NCBI GenBank assembly: GCA_005954745.1
Contig: CP040678.1
Location: forward strand, 1,240,001 to 1,304,000
DNA from: Halostella pelagica
GTDB lineage: Archaea > Halobacteriota > Halobacteria > Halobacteriales > Natronoarchaeaceae
Reading direction: 5' to 3'
Length of the DNA: 64,000 bases
Both the position numbers and the translations under genes were made by a program. This document shows positions 24,704 to 31,655 of this stretch, piece by piece. Each line of letters begins with the position of its first letter. Position 1 is the first letter of the stretch. The notes beneath the pieces are model-generated. The model did no database searches and had not been told where the DNA came from. It worked only from the letters and a program-made list of their open reading frames with translations.

Positions 24704-24826
24704 CTAATCGTTGTCGCTGTAGCCTCTCGCGTCGTTATAACCCTGAAGAAACGAGGTGAATAGATACATCAGGACAAGAATGATCGCCGCGATTATACCG
24801 AAAACGATGATCTCAGGCGGAACCAT
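24704..24826 (-). CDS. 40-aa single-pass membrane peptide, opposite strand
   Basis: This minus-strand frame begins MVPPEIIVFGIIAAIILV, continues LMYLFTSFLQ and ends GYSDND. It is one clear membrane helix with an acidic tail. It lies in an otherwise gene-free gap between two plus-strand operons and is convergent with the 63-aa gene. The typical topology supports it; no conservation evidence is available here. Confidence 0.5.
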   Translation of the reverse strand: MVPPEIIVFGIIAAIILVLMYLFTSFLQGYNDARGYSDND

Positions 24827-25008
24827 ACTGAACTATACTGTCGTCATACCGATGGAACTCTCAAAAGTATTCCGCCGGGGCCGAACCTGTCCGGTTCTCA
24901 AGTTATACTCGGACATCCTTGTCGGAGAACACCGGAGTCTCCGACACGATCGCCCCTGTCAGCACCGAAAAAACTAGGATCCACCCCGGTCTATAACGAA
25001 CTGTTGGC

Positions 25009-25593
25009 ATGAAGATGGAAAACTACGACAGCAAGGACGGAAAGAAAGTGTGGCTCACCGAGCGGCAGGTCGAGCACTTCTTGAGCGATGCCGACGGGAC
25101 CCAGCAGCGGATCGCGCTCGGCCTCGGAGCGCGGTGCGGGCTGCGCGTCGGAGAGATCGTTGACGTCACGCCCGCCGACGTTGTCGAGACGCCGGCAGGT
25201 CCCCGCGTCCGGGTGTGGGAGGGGAAGGGCGACAAGTACCGCGAGACGCCGGTCCCGCAGTCGCTCGCTTCGACGATCGAGGCCTACGCCGACGTCCGCG
25301 ATGCAGCTCCGGACGTGCCGCTCGTCGACAAGTCGACCAGGACCGTCGAGCGGTGGGTGTCGCGGACGGCCGAGCGCCGGTACGCGGCGACCTCAGACGT
25401 GGGATGGAACCACCTCGGACCGCACGACCTCCGACGGACCTGGGGGACGCTCCTCGTCGAGCATGACGTCGAGCCGGGCTTAGTGATGGACTGGGGCGGC
25501 TGGTCCGACTGGGACACGTTCCGCGAGCACTATCTGGGGGCGTACTCGCTGGATGCGGAGCGGCGGCAGATGAAAAAAGTTCCCTGGTTGTAG
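25009..25593 (+). CDS. Second tyrosine recombinase, catalytic domain only
   Basis: This 194-aa protein lacks the N-terminal core-binding domain. The catalytic residues are present: Arg in RCGLRVGEI, HxxR in GPHDLRRTWG, a Trp-rich GGWSDWDTF helix (position of the second His/Trp), and Tyr in FREHYLGAYS. Haloviral elements often carry such a short recombinase near one end. It could resolve multimers, assist excision, or invert DNA. It reads toward the right end of the provirus, while the full-length integrase reads toward the left end. Confidence 0.85.
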   Translation: MKMENYDSKDGKKVWLTERQVEHFLSDADGTQQRIALGLGARCGLRVGEIVDVTPADVVETPAGPRVRVWEGKGDKYRETPVPQSLASTIEAYADVRDAAPDVPLVDKSTRTVERWVSRTAERRYAATSDVGWNHLGPHDLRRTWGTLLVEHDVEPGLVMDWGGWSDWDTFREHYLGAYSLDAERRQMKKVPWL

Positions 25594-25596
25594 CTG

Positions 25597-25782
25597 CTAC
25601 TGTTCAGTTTCCGCACGTACCCAACGGACCAGATCGGCGCGACAGTCGTCACAGAGTACCAATTCCTCACCTACGAGAGCCCTGTAATCCGCCAGTGGAA
25701 GGGCGTTCTCGGGTGGGGCGTCACCTCCACATCGGTGGCACTCGTCGCGGTCAGTACCGCTCAAGGACTGCTCACTCGGCAT
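25597..25782 (-). CDS. 61-aa zinc-binding protein
   Basis: Two Cys pairs (CHRCGG near residue 15, CDDC near residue 44) suggest a zinc ribbon in this small acidic protein. Its start overlaps the end of the upstream RHH-winged-helix gene by 11 bp, so they are co-translated. It is the last gene of the right-end minus-strand operon, convergent with the second recombinase (3-bp gap). Confidence 0.65.
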   Translation of the reverse strand: MPSEQSLSGTDRDECHRCGGDAPPENALPLADYRALVGEELVLCDDCRADLVRWVRAETEQ

Positions 25783-26227
25783 CGGTATCCTCCAGGATTT
25801 CGCCGCGCCGGGTGAGCGGGTGGATGCCGACCTTCCCGTACTGTACGGTGATCAGTCCGGTCTCTCTCAGCGGGTCAAGGACTTCCGACCGGATCAGTTC
25901 CTTCGGTGTGTTCGGGTGAGACTCCCGACAGAGGATGTCTTCGGCCACATCAACCGTCACTGTCCGTGACTCGTCACCAGCGAGCGCGCGGTAGGCGTCT
26001 GCCAAGTCGGGATCACTCGGTAGCACGTACTGCGAGTGCTCGGACGCTGGAAGGAAATCGTCGAGAGCTTCCCGGACCACTTCGCTCTTCGACTCGGCGT
26101 GAGCGTCGACGTAGTCGGTGAACCGGTCGGCCAGGTCGCCCGAGAGACGGGCTTCAGCGCGCTCCTCGCTCCGGTGACGGTCGTTCTGCTCGGAGTCGCC
26201 GGGGAGACGGCTGCCTGACGAACTCAT
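25772..26227 (-). CDS. RHH plus winged-helix regulator
   Basis: This 151-aa protein has a ribbon-helix-helix segment near residues 25-60 (AEARLSGDLADRFTDYVDAHAESKSEVVREALDDFL). A C-terminal winged helix follows at about 90-145 (NTPKELIRSEVLDPLRETGLITVQYGKVGIHPLTRRGE). Having two DNA-binding folds in one short protein is notable. The ATG at 26227 is chosen because upstream coding is basic and overlaps the intergenic region. It probably controls this operon or the recombinase. Confidence 0.72.
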   Translation of the reverse strand: MSSSGSRLPGDSEQNDRHRSEERAEARLSGDLADRFTDYVDAHAESKSEVVREALDDFLPASEHSQYVLPSDPDLADAYRALAGDESRTVTVDVAEDILCRESHPNTPKELIRSEVLDPLRETGLITVQYGKVGIHPLTRRGEILEDTDAE

Positions 26228-26396
26228 GCTGCCCTCCTGTCCGCAGATCGGTCGACCGTTGCGGACACAGATGAAACGGGGGTTCGGTGGCCCCGCATCC
26301 GGGTGCGACTGACCCTTGGGTTCGTTTCGACTGCGAGGTATGGTGGCGGACACCCCCCCGCACCTTTGCGAGAGAGTGGGGTAGGCCCCTCCCCGA

Positions 26397-26960
26397 TCAT
26401 CGTTGCTCACCTACCGTCTTCTCCCGTGCCCTCTCCAAGAGGTTCCCGACGGTACCCGGCGCTCGCCCGGTGTACCGAGCAAACTCACGGACACCTACGT
26501 CGCCGAGGTCGCAGGTGAGGTAGGCATCCAGTTCGGCAGGAGTAAGATCGTCGGTCGGCAGGTCGGTGCAATCGTTGAGAGAGAGCCAGCATGGTGGCGC
26601 TGGGTACTCTCGGCCGGTGTCGAGGTGATGGACGACGATCTCACAGGTGACCCACTGCCACCACAGGCTGGCGACGTGAGAGCACCAGTCGTTGAACTGG
26701 TGTGCCCGGCAGTCGCACTTAGCGAGCAGGTCCGCGCCGTCGAGCGCGAAGGTGACTCGGTGCGGGCTATCACTGCCGCTCAGGAACACCATGCGCTCCG
26801 CGTGGTTGATGGGTCCGCCTTTGTCGGCTTCCTCCTGAGCGCGCCGCCAGGGAGTCGAGAGCGTCCAGTCATCGGGCATCGAGAGTGTCGGGGTCCCGCC
26901 GAGGCGGTTCGGCAGGTCATCGCTCGGCCCCCATGACTGGGGGTGTAGCTGACTGCTCAT
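26397..26960 (-). CDS. SWIM zinc-finger protein
   Basis: This 187-aa protein has a SWIM motif in the middle, CDCRAHQFNDWCSH (C-x-C...C-x-H), a zinc-binding fold found in recombination-associated Sws1/Shu2 partners and transposases. The C-terminal 40 residues (VGVREFARYTGRAPGTVGNLLERAREK) look like a sigma-region-4-type helix-turn-helix. The start lies in an ATGA overlap with a zinc-ribbon peptide upstream. SWIM proteins are frequent in haloarchaeal mobile elements, but their role there is not established. Confidence 0.75.
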   Translation of the reverse strand: MSSQLHPQSWGPSDDLPNRLGGTPTLSMPDDWTLSTPWRRAQEEADKGGPINHAERMVFLSGSDSPHRVTFALDGADLLAKCDCRAHQFNDWCSHVASLWWQWVTCEIVVHHLDTGREYPAPPCWLSLNDCTDLPTDDLTPAELDAYLTCDLGDVGVREFARYTGRAPGTVGNLLERAREKTVGEQR

Positions 26961-27079
26961 GGTCCGGAAGTCACCTCCGCAACCTCGTGAGGGCCGTTCT
27001 CGCACACTCTGCGCGGGATACCTCCGGCAGTCGTCTCGGTCCGCATCCGGCCGCCGCACTCGGGACAGAACCGGCTCAC
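26957..27079 (-). CDS. 40-aa zinc-ribbon peptide
   Basis: A GTG-initiated frame (VSRFCPECGGRMRTETTAGG...) has a clear CPEC knuckle and a second Cys (RVCENGPH). Its GTG overlaps the stop of a 34-aa frame, and its TGA overlaps the SWIM ATG. Coupling at both ends and the Cys motif support it. It may contact nucleic acid. Confidence 0.58.
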   Translation of the reverse strand: MSRFCPECGGRMRTETTAGGIPRRVCENGPHEVAEVTSGP

Positions 27080-27180
27080 GGGCGACACACCCCCACATCA
27101 AGCGCAGGACACGATGTCTCGGGGGTTTCGATGGCACATCCGCAGAAGATACAGACGGGAGTGAACTGATCGACACTCAC
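27076..27180 (-). CDS. 34-aa cysteine-rich peptide
   Basis: A GTG-initiated frame (VSVDQFTPVCIFCGCAIETP...) has CIFCGC followed by two further Cys residues, and is coupled to the next frame by GTGA. It is the first gene of the right-end operon, about 175 bp from the attachment repeat. As a very short frame it needs expression evidence. Confidence 0.45.
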   Translation of the reverse strand: MSVDQFTPVCIFCGCAIETPETSCPALDVGVCRP

Positions 27181-27354
27181 CGGGACTCACCTCGGTTCCC
27201 TCGATATCGACGCCGACGTGGTCGACCCGCACCAGGTTGGCTTGCGGACTGTCTCTCGGAAGGGAAGATTTGAGAAACCGAATATGCCGGTATGGTAGAG
27301 TAGAGGCTGCCTACTGATAGTTTAGCAACCCTAAGAAAACCACGGGAATGGGGA

Positions 27355-27376
27355 TGGACTCGGCGGGATTTGAACC
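27355..27376. repeat. attR: tRNA-Ala 3' end
   Basis: Right copy of the 22-bp direct repeat bounding the provirus, lying within the intact tRNA gene. It is identical to 11475-11496 over all 22 positions, and the flanks diverge on both sides. Confidence 0.8.
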
Positions 27377-27426
27377 CGCGGCCTTCCCCGTGCCAGGGGG
27401 ATGATCTACCGCTGATCTACGAGCCC
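27355..27426 (-). tRNA. tRNA-Ala (anticodon GGC); provirus attachment site
   Basis: A 72-nt cloverleaf fits fully. The 7-bp acceptor includes the G3:U70 pair that is the alanine identity element. The D stem is GATC/GATC, the anticodon stem TCCCC/GGGGA with loop CTGGCAC (anticodon GGC), and the T stem GCGGG/CCCGC. The last 22 nt (27355-27376) are duplicated at 11475, so the provirus integrated into the 3' part of this gene and restored it. Confidence 0.95.
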
Positions 27427-27690
27427 TCGAGCGTAACCTATCGTAGCGTGGGACGTATTGATAAAACCGTCGGATCGGCCGCCCTACGGCAGACCGTCGC
27501 AGGACCCAGTATCGAGTAGAAACCCTTTAGTCCGCGTCCCCGGAAAGACCGGTGGGAACAGCACGACCGCAAATCTGACTTGTCGCGCGGCTCCTTGCGC
27601 ATGTTTGCGCTCGCGCGACTCGGGATTGCGGTAGTGCAGGCGTTTACGCGCTGATACTACAGCGGTCTGTGCGGTTCCTATCCTCAAACT

Positions 27691-28155
27691 ATGGCACGAA
27701 TGCACACCCGACGCCGCGGCTCGTCCGGTTCGGACAAGCCGACGGCTGACGAACCGCCGGAGTGGAGCGACGTCGACGCCGAAGCGATCGAAGAGCGCGT
27801 CGTCGAACTAGCAGAACAGGGGCACGACCCGAGTCAGATCGGTCTCAAGCTCCGTGACGAGGGCGTGAAAGGCACGCCGATCCCGGACGTCAAACTGGCG
27901 ACCGACAAGAAGGTCACGGAGATCTTAGAGGAGAACGACGCCACCCCCGACCTGCCCGAGGACCTGCGGAACCTCATGGAGCGCGCGCTTCGTCTGCGCG
28001 AGCACATGGAGGAGAACGCGCAGGACCACCAGAACAAGCGCGCGCTGCAAAACACCGAGTCGAAGGTTCGCCGTCTCGCCGACTACTACCGCGGCGACAA
28101 GCTCGACGAGGACTTCACGTACTCGTACGAGAACGCACAGGAACTCCTCGAATAG
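27691..28155 (+). CDS. rps15: Small ribosomal subunit protein uS15
   Basis: The 154-aa archaeal/eukaryal-type S15 begins ARMHTRRRGSSGSDKP and ends in the conserved helical hairpin RLREHMEENAQDHQNKRALQNTESKVRRLADYY (residues about 108-140), which binds 16S rRNA. Its length and N-terminal extension are typical of archaea. It heads a tight cluster with a RecJ-like gene, pcc1 and rps3ae, all joined by overlaps or zero spacing. Confidence 0.96.
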   Translation: MARMHTRRRGSSGSDKPTADEPPEWSDVDAEAIEERVVELAEQGHDPSQIGLKLRDEGVKGTPIPDVKLATDKKVTEILEENDATPDLPEDLRNLMERALRLREHMEENAQDHQNKRALQNTESKVRRLADYYRGDKLDEDFTYSYENAQELLE

Positions 28156-29331
28156 ATGTCCACCACGGGTCGAACCGCAACCGCCGCGCCGGACGATCTC
28201 GCCGCGAGGCTCCGCGAAGCGCCGTTCGTCCGGATCCTTACGGCCGCCGACGGCGACAGCGTCGCCGCGAGCGGCGTCGTCGCCCGCGCGCTCGACTGTC
28301 CGTTCCAGGTGAGCGTCACCCGGACGGACGCAGCGCGCGAACGGCGCGCGGAGCAGTTCGCAGACGACCACGCGGACGAGGCCGTCGTGCTTTCGGTCGG
28401 TAACGACGACGACGGACTCGCGATATCCGGTTCGGACCGCCCGGCGAGCGTTACCGCCGTCGACGTGGCCAGCGGACTTGGCGCGTCGTCCGACCCGGTA
28501 CTCGCGCTGTCCGGCGTTGCCGCTACCGGGACGACTCCCGGTGCCGGCGAGAGCGAACGTGTTCTCGCGAGCGCGACGGACCAGGGTCTCGTCGCCCGAC
28601 GGCCGGGCGTCGCCGTCCCGACGGAAGACCTCGTGGACGGTCTCGCCCACTCGACGCTACTGCACGCGGACTTCTCGGGCGACCCCACGACGACCGGGGC
28701 CGCGCTCGCGGAGCTCGACCTGCCGGCCGAGATGGACGGCGACGCCCGCCGCGCGGTCGCGTCGCTGGTCGCGATATCGGCGACCGGCGGCGAGCACACG
28801 CCTCGGCGCGCCGCCGAAGCGGTCGAACGCGCGCTCCGACCCTACGCAACGGTCGACGCGCCGTTTGCCACTGTCGGCGGCTACGCCGACGTGCTCGAAG
28901 TGACCGCCGAGACCGCCCCCGGAACCGCCGTGGCGCTCGCGCTCGGTCACGAAGCGCGCGACGTCGCACTCGACGCGTGGCGGGACGCGAGCGAACGCGC
29001 CCACCGCGCGCTCCGCGAGGGGACGACCGGCCGGTACGACGGCCTGTTCGTCGCGCGACACGACGCCGCACCGGTGGCGACGACCGCGCGAATGCTGCGG
29101 GATTTCCGGTCGCCGGAGCCCGTGGCGCTCGTCGTCGGCGATGGCGAGGCAGCGGCCGCGGCGACGACCGACTGCGGGATAGGCGAGGCGGTCCGTGCGG
29201 CCGCCGCAACCGTCGGTGGCAGGTCCAGCGGCACCGGCCGCCGCGGCTACGCACAGTTCGACCCGGACGAGGACGGGACATCCGGTCCCGATACCAAGGA
29301 GTTCATCGCGGCGTTCAGGGAGGCACTATGA
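28156..29331 (+). CDS. RecJ-like protein, catalytically degenerate
   Basis: This 391-aa, alanine-rich protein has an N-terminal region (PFVRILTAADGDSVAASGVVARAL) that matches the first strand-helix of DHH-family RecJ/GAN proteins, and later segments (ADFSGDPTTTGAALAELDLP, ARHDAAPVATTARMLRDFRS) that follow the DHHA1 pattern. I cannot find the DHH motif or the full set of metal Asp residues, so nuclease activity is doubtful. In haloarchaea it sits between rps15 and pcc1 and may be a structural cofactor. It starts directly after the rps15 stop; its TGA overlaps the pcc1 ATG. Confidence 0.65.
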   Translation: MSTTGRTATAAPDDLAARLREAPFVRILTAADGDSVAASGVVARALDCPFQVSVTRTDAARERRAEQFADDHADEAVVLSVGNDDDGLAISGSDRPASVTAVDVASGLGASSDPVLALSGVAATGTTPGAGESERVLASATDQGLVARRPGVAVPTEDLVDGLAHSTLLHADFSGDPTTTGAALAELDLPAEMDGDARRAVASLVAISATGGEHTPRRAAEAVERALRPYATVDAPFATVGGYADVLEVTAETAPGTAVALALGHEARDVALDAWRDASERAHRALREGTTGRYDGLFVARHDAAPVATTARMLRDFRSPEPVALVVGDGEAAAAATTDCGIGEAVRAAAATVGGRSSGTGRRGYAQFDPDEDGTSGPDTKEFIAAFREAL

Positions 29332-29609
29332 AGCGCGCGGAGATCCGAACCGAACTCGACCAGGCCGCCCTCGTCGCGGCGGCAGTGGCTCCCGACAACA
29401 CGTCGGAGATGACCACGACCGTCGAGCGGAGTTCGGACAGCAATCAGTCGGAAACCGACGACTCCGGCGAGCGCGACACGGTCGTCACGCGGATCGAACG
29501 CGAGACGACCGGCGGCCTCCAGTCGACGGTCGACGATTACGTCGTCAACGTAGACGTCGCAACCAAGGTAGTACGACACGCAAACGACTTCACCAACACA
29601 CAATCATGA
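29328..29609 (+). CDS. pcc1: KEOPS complex subunit Pcc1
   Basis: This 93-aa protein has the Pcc1 pattern: an N-terminal helix/strand (AEIRTELDQAALVAAAVAPD), an acidic variable loop, then VVTRIERETTGGLQSTVDDY and a C-terminal helix. Pcc1 dimerises the KEOPS complex that makes t6A37 on tRNAs. It is coupled by ATGA at both ends to the RecJ-like gene and rps3ae. The location beside rps3ae is conserved in haloarchaea. Confidence 0.88.
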   Translation: MKRAEIRTELDQAALVAAAVAPDNTSEMTTTVERSSDSNQSETDDSGERDTVVTRIERETTGGLQSTVDDYVVNVDVATKVVRHANDFTNTQS

Positions 29610-30250
29610 GCGAACGATCAGTTTCCAAGCAGAAACAGGAGAAGCGGTGGTACACCGTCCACGCCCCGGAGCAGTTCGACCGGGAGGAACTCGGTGACAC
29701 CCCCGCTGACGAACCCGAGAAAGTACAGGGCAGAACGATCGAAACGACGCTGGGTGACCTCACGTCGGACGCCGGCGAGAACAACACCAAGCTGACATTC
29801 AAGATCACGGACGTCGGCAGTGACGCGGCGTACACCGAGTTCATCAAACACGAACTCACCCGCGATTACCTGCGCAGTCTGGTCCGCCGCGGTGCCTCGA
29901 AGATCGAGGTCAACGTCACGGTGCTGACGACCGACGATTACCGAGTGCAGGTTCAGCCGGTCGCGTTCACCACGAAGAAAGCGGACGCCAGTCAGGAGAA
30001 GGCTATCCGCCGAACGATGATCGACCTCGTCAACGAGGCCGCTGACGAGCGCACCTTCGAACAGCTGATCGACAGCATCGTCGAAGGCCGTCTCTCCAGC
30101 GCGATCTACGGCGAGGCGAAGACGATCTACCCGCTGCGCCGCGTCGAGATTCAGAAGGCGACGCTCGAAGCGCGTCCCGAAGAAGTCGCTGCAGAGGAAG
30201 AGACTGCCGTCGACGTCGACGAATCTGACGTCGCTACGTCCGACTCCTGA
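29606..30250 (+). CDS. rps3ae: Small ribosomal subunit protein eS1 (S3Ae)
   Basis: This 214-aa protein has the archaeal S3Ae signature: KQKEKRWYTVHAPEQFD-like N-terminus, GRTIETTLGDLT, YLRSLVRRGASKIEV and KTIYPLRRVEIQKATL. It lies at the mRNA exit of the 30S subunit. The tail is Asp/Glu-rich, as expected in halophiles. Last gene of the rps15 cluster. Confidence 0.96.
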   Translation: MSERSVSKQKQEKRWYTVHAPEQFDREELGDTPADEPEKVQGRTIETTLGDLTSDAGENNTKLTFKITDVGSDAAYTEFIKHELTRDYLRSLVRRGASKIEVNVTVLTTDDYRVQVQPVAFTTKKADASQEKAIRRTMIDLVNEAADERTFEQLIDSIVEGRLSSAIYGEAKTIYPLRRVEIQKATLEARPEEVAAEEETAVDVDESDVATSDS

Positions 30251-30384
30251 TACCGTCGGACGGAGAGACAACCGGCACACGAAGCGGTCCGGTGACGACG
30301 AAGCGGTAGACGACTGACGCAGTTTTTTCGAGCGGCTCGTTCTGTGCCGACGACGCGAACCCTCCCGAGCAGTGTGTCCGGACC

Positions 30385-31140
30385 TCAATTGATGAACGTG
30401 ATGTCTATCCGCGTTTCCCGGACGTAGAGGTCGATCTGGCCGCTGCTCGGTTCACATTTAGCTGTGATACTACTTCCGGACGCGCTCACGTCCCAGCCGT
30501 TCTCGTTGAAGTACTCCTCCCAGGCCTCCGTGCTGCTCGAGTCCACGGTAACTCTGACGTTGTCGACCGACGTGGAGTTCGTGCCGGTCCTGTTTTGCGG
30601 GTAGTGAAGATATCGTTTTTCGAGCTTCCCGATCACTTGGACGGTTCCGTCGGAACTGAGTCCGGCGCTGTTCGGTGCGTCTAGCGTGAGGACCGAAACC
30701 GTCGCGTGCGAGTCCGTACACTGGTACTCCGGTTCCGAGAGCATCACTCGTCGGTTGTCTCCGTCCCGGCGGAAGACAGCGCCGTTCTCGTACTCGATAC
30801 GGGTATCTTCGAACTCGTACGTCAGCGCTCCCGCCGTCCGTGTCGGCATGCTCCAGGACGGCGCTTCCACCGTTATTTCTGTGTCTTTCTCGACCGAAAT
30901 CGTACCGCCCGCGAGGCGGAGTTCACCGGACCGTCCCTCGATGTGTCTCCCTTCCATGTCGCCGATGTTGTTGGAGAGGGCCACGAACGCGCGTTCTGCG
31001 TTACGTTTCTGTTCGTCCTCCTGATAATCGGTGAGCGTCGAATAGCCGTACGTGTATGTGATCCCGACGCTCGTGATGATGAGCGAGAAGACGATGACGA
31101 AGGCTATCATGTCGCTGACGGCGCGGTCTGACTCTCTCAT
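30385..31140 (-). CDS. Pilin-like protein 5 of the pilus operon
   Basis: This 251-aa protein has a short charged N-terminus (RESDRAVSD) followed by a hydrophobic helix (MIAFVIVFSLIITSVGITYTYG), the class III signal/pilin pattern of archaeal type IV pilins. The ectodomain is beta-rich (GELRLAGGTISVEKDTEITVEA) with N-glycosylation sequons and two cysteines. Last gene of the operon, starting in an ATGA overlap. Confidence 0.75.
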   Translation of the reverse strand: MRESDRAVSDMIAFVIVFSLIITSVGITYTYGYSTLTDYQEDEQKRNAERAFVALSNNIGDMEGRHIEGRSGELRLAGGTISVEKDTEITVEAPSWSMPTRTAGALTYEFEDTRIEYENGAVFRRDGDNRRVMLSEPEYQCTDSHATVSVLTLDAPNSAGLSSDGTVQVIGKLEKRYLHYPQNRTGTNSTSVDNVRVTVDSSSTEAWEEYFNENGWDVSASGSSITAKCEPSSGQIDLYVRETRIDITFIN

Positions 31141-31655
31141 GTGGCACTCTCTATGGTTATCGTGGGATCGTTCCCAGGTTCGTTTTCGTACACGATTCGA
31201 ACGTCGCCGCCGTTGACTGCACCTGGATCGACGGTATCTTCGTGGACGTTGACCGGAACGACTACGTCATCGTTTAGCTCGGCGGTCGACATAATGAGGC
31301 AGGCGGACGCGTTATCCAGGCGGTTAACGTCACAGGCAGATCCTGTGCTCTTAGATTCGAGCCGGACGGTGTATCCCGCGCCACTCACCCTCGACGGGTG
31401 TTCGGTTTCGAGTTCGATACGCTCGTCCGCGTCGGGCGTCGCCGTCCGGTCAATACTCTCCATCTCCGCGCTGAGTCGGTCGCCGATCGTCTTCAGTTCG
31501 CTTCTGGCAGCCTGTTCTCGCTCGCTATCGAGGACTCCGCCGGCACCGATGAGCAGCCCCGTCAGGAGTATCGTCGTGATACCGATAGTGAGGACGTGTG
31601 TGACGGCGATAGAGACGGCACGGTCGTCCGGCCCGAACCGACGCGGACCGGTCAT
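31137..31655 (-). CDS. Pilin-like protein 4 of the pilus operon
   Basis: This 172-aa protein has a basic N-terminus (TGPRRFGPDDRAVSIAVTH), then a hydrophobic helix (VLTIGITTILLTGLLIGAGG), a helical neck (ARSELKTIGDRLSAEMES), and a beta ectodomain with two cysteines (GSACDVNR, SACLIM). Haloarchaeal pilus operons contain a set of such proteins (DUF72xx families). ATGA overlaps on both sides. Confidence 0.75.
   Translation of the reverse strand: MTGPRRFGPDDRAVSIAVTHVLTIGITTILLTGLLIGAGGVLDSEREQAARSELKTIGDRLSAEMESIDRTATPDADERIELETEHPSRVSGAGYTVRLESKSTGSACDVNRLDNASACLIMSTAELNDDVVVPVNVHEDTVDPGAVNGGDVRIVYENEPGNDPTITIESAT

Larger units (their letters stand above)
11475..27376. mobile_element. Integrated halovirus (SH1/sphaerolipovirus-like provirus)
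   Basis: A 15.9-kb element is bounded by a 22-bp direct repeat identical to the 3' end of tRNA-Ala(GGC) (11475-11496 and 27355-27376). It carries an integrase at the left edge, paired PhiH1-like repressors, a FtsK/HerA-type packaging ATPase, two consecutive capsid-type proteins, a string of small membrane proteins and C-terminally anchored surface proteins, and a second recombinase. The order ATPase, small membrane protein, small capsid protein, large capsid protein, then minor virion proteins is that of tailless membrane-containing haloviruses such as SH1, PH1 and HHIV-2. Terminase, portal and tail genes are absent, which argues against a caudovirus. No replication protein was recognised. 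Confidence 0.85.

Noticed and set aside
24756-24977. 73-codon plus-strand frame after the nuclease pair
   Set aside because: Basic, mixed composition and overlapping the clear minus-strand membrane peptide; no coupling or start context.
11123-27480. Caudovirus (tailed phage) origin for the integrated element
   Set aside because: No terminase large subunit, portal, major tail or tape-measure protein is present; the ATPase is FtsK/HerA-like and small membrane proteins dominate.
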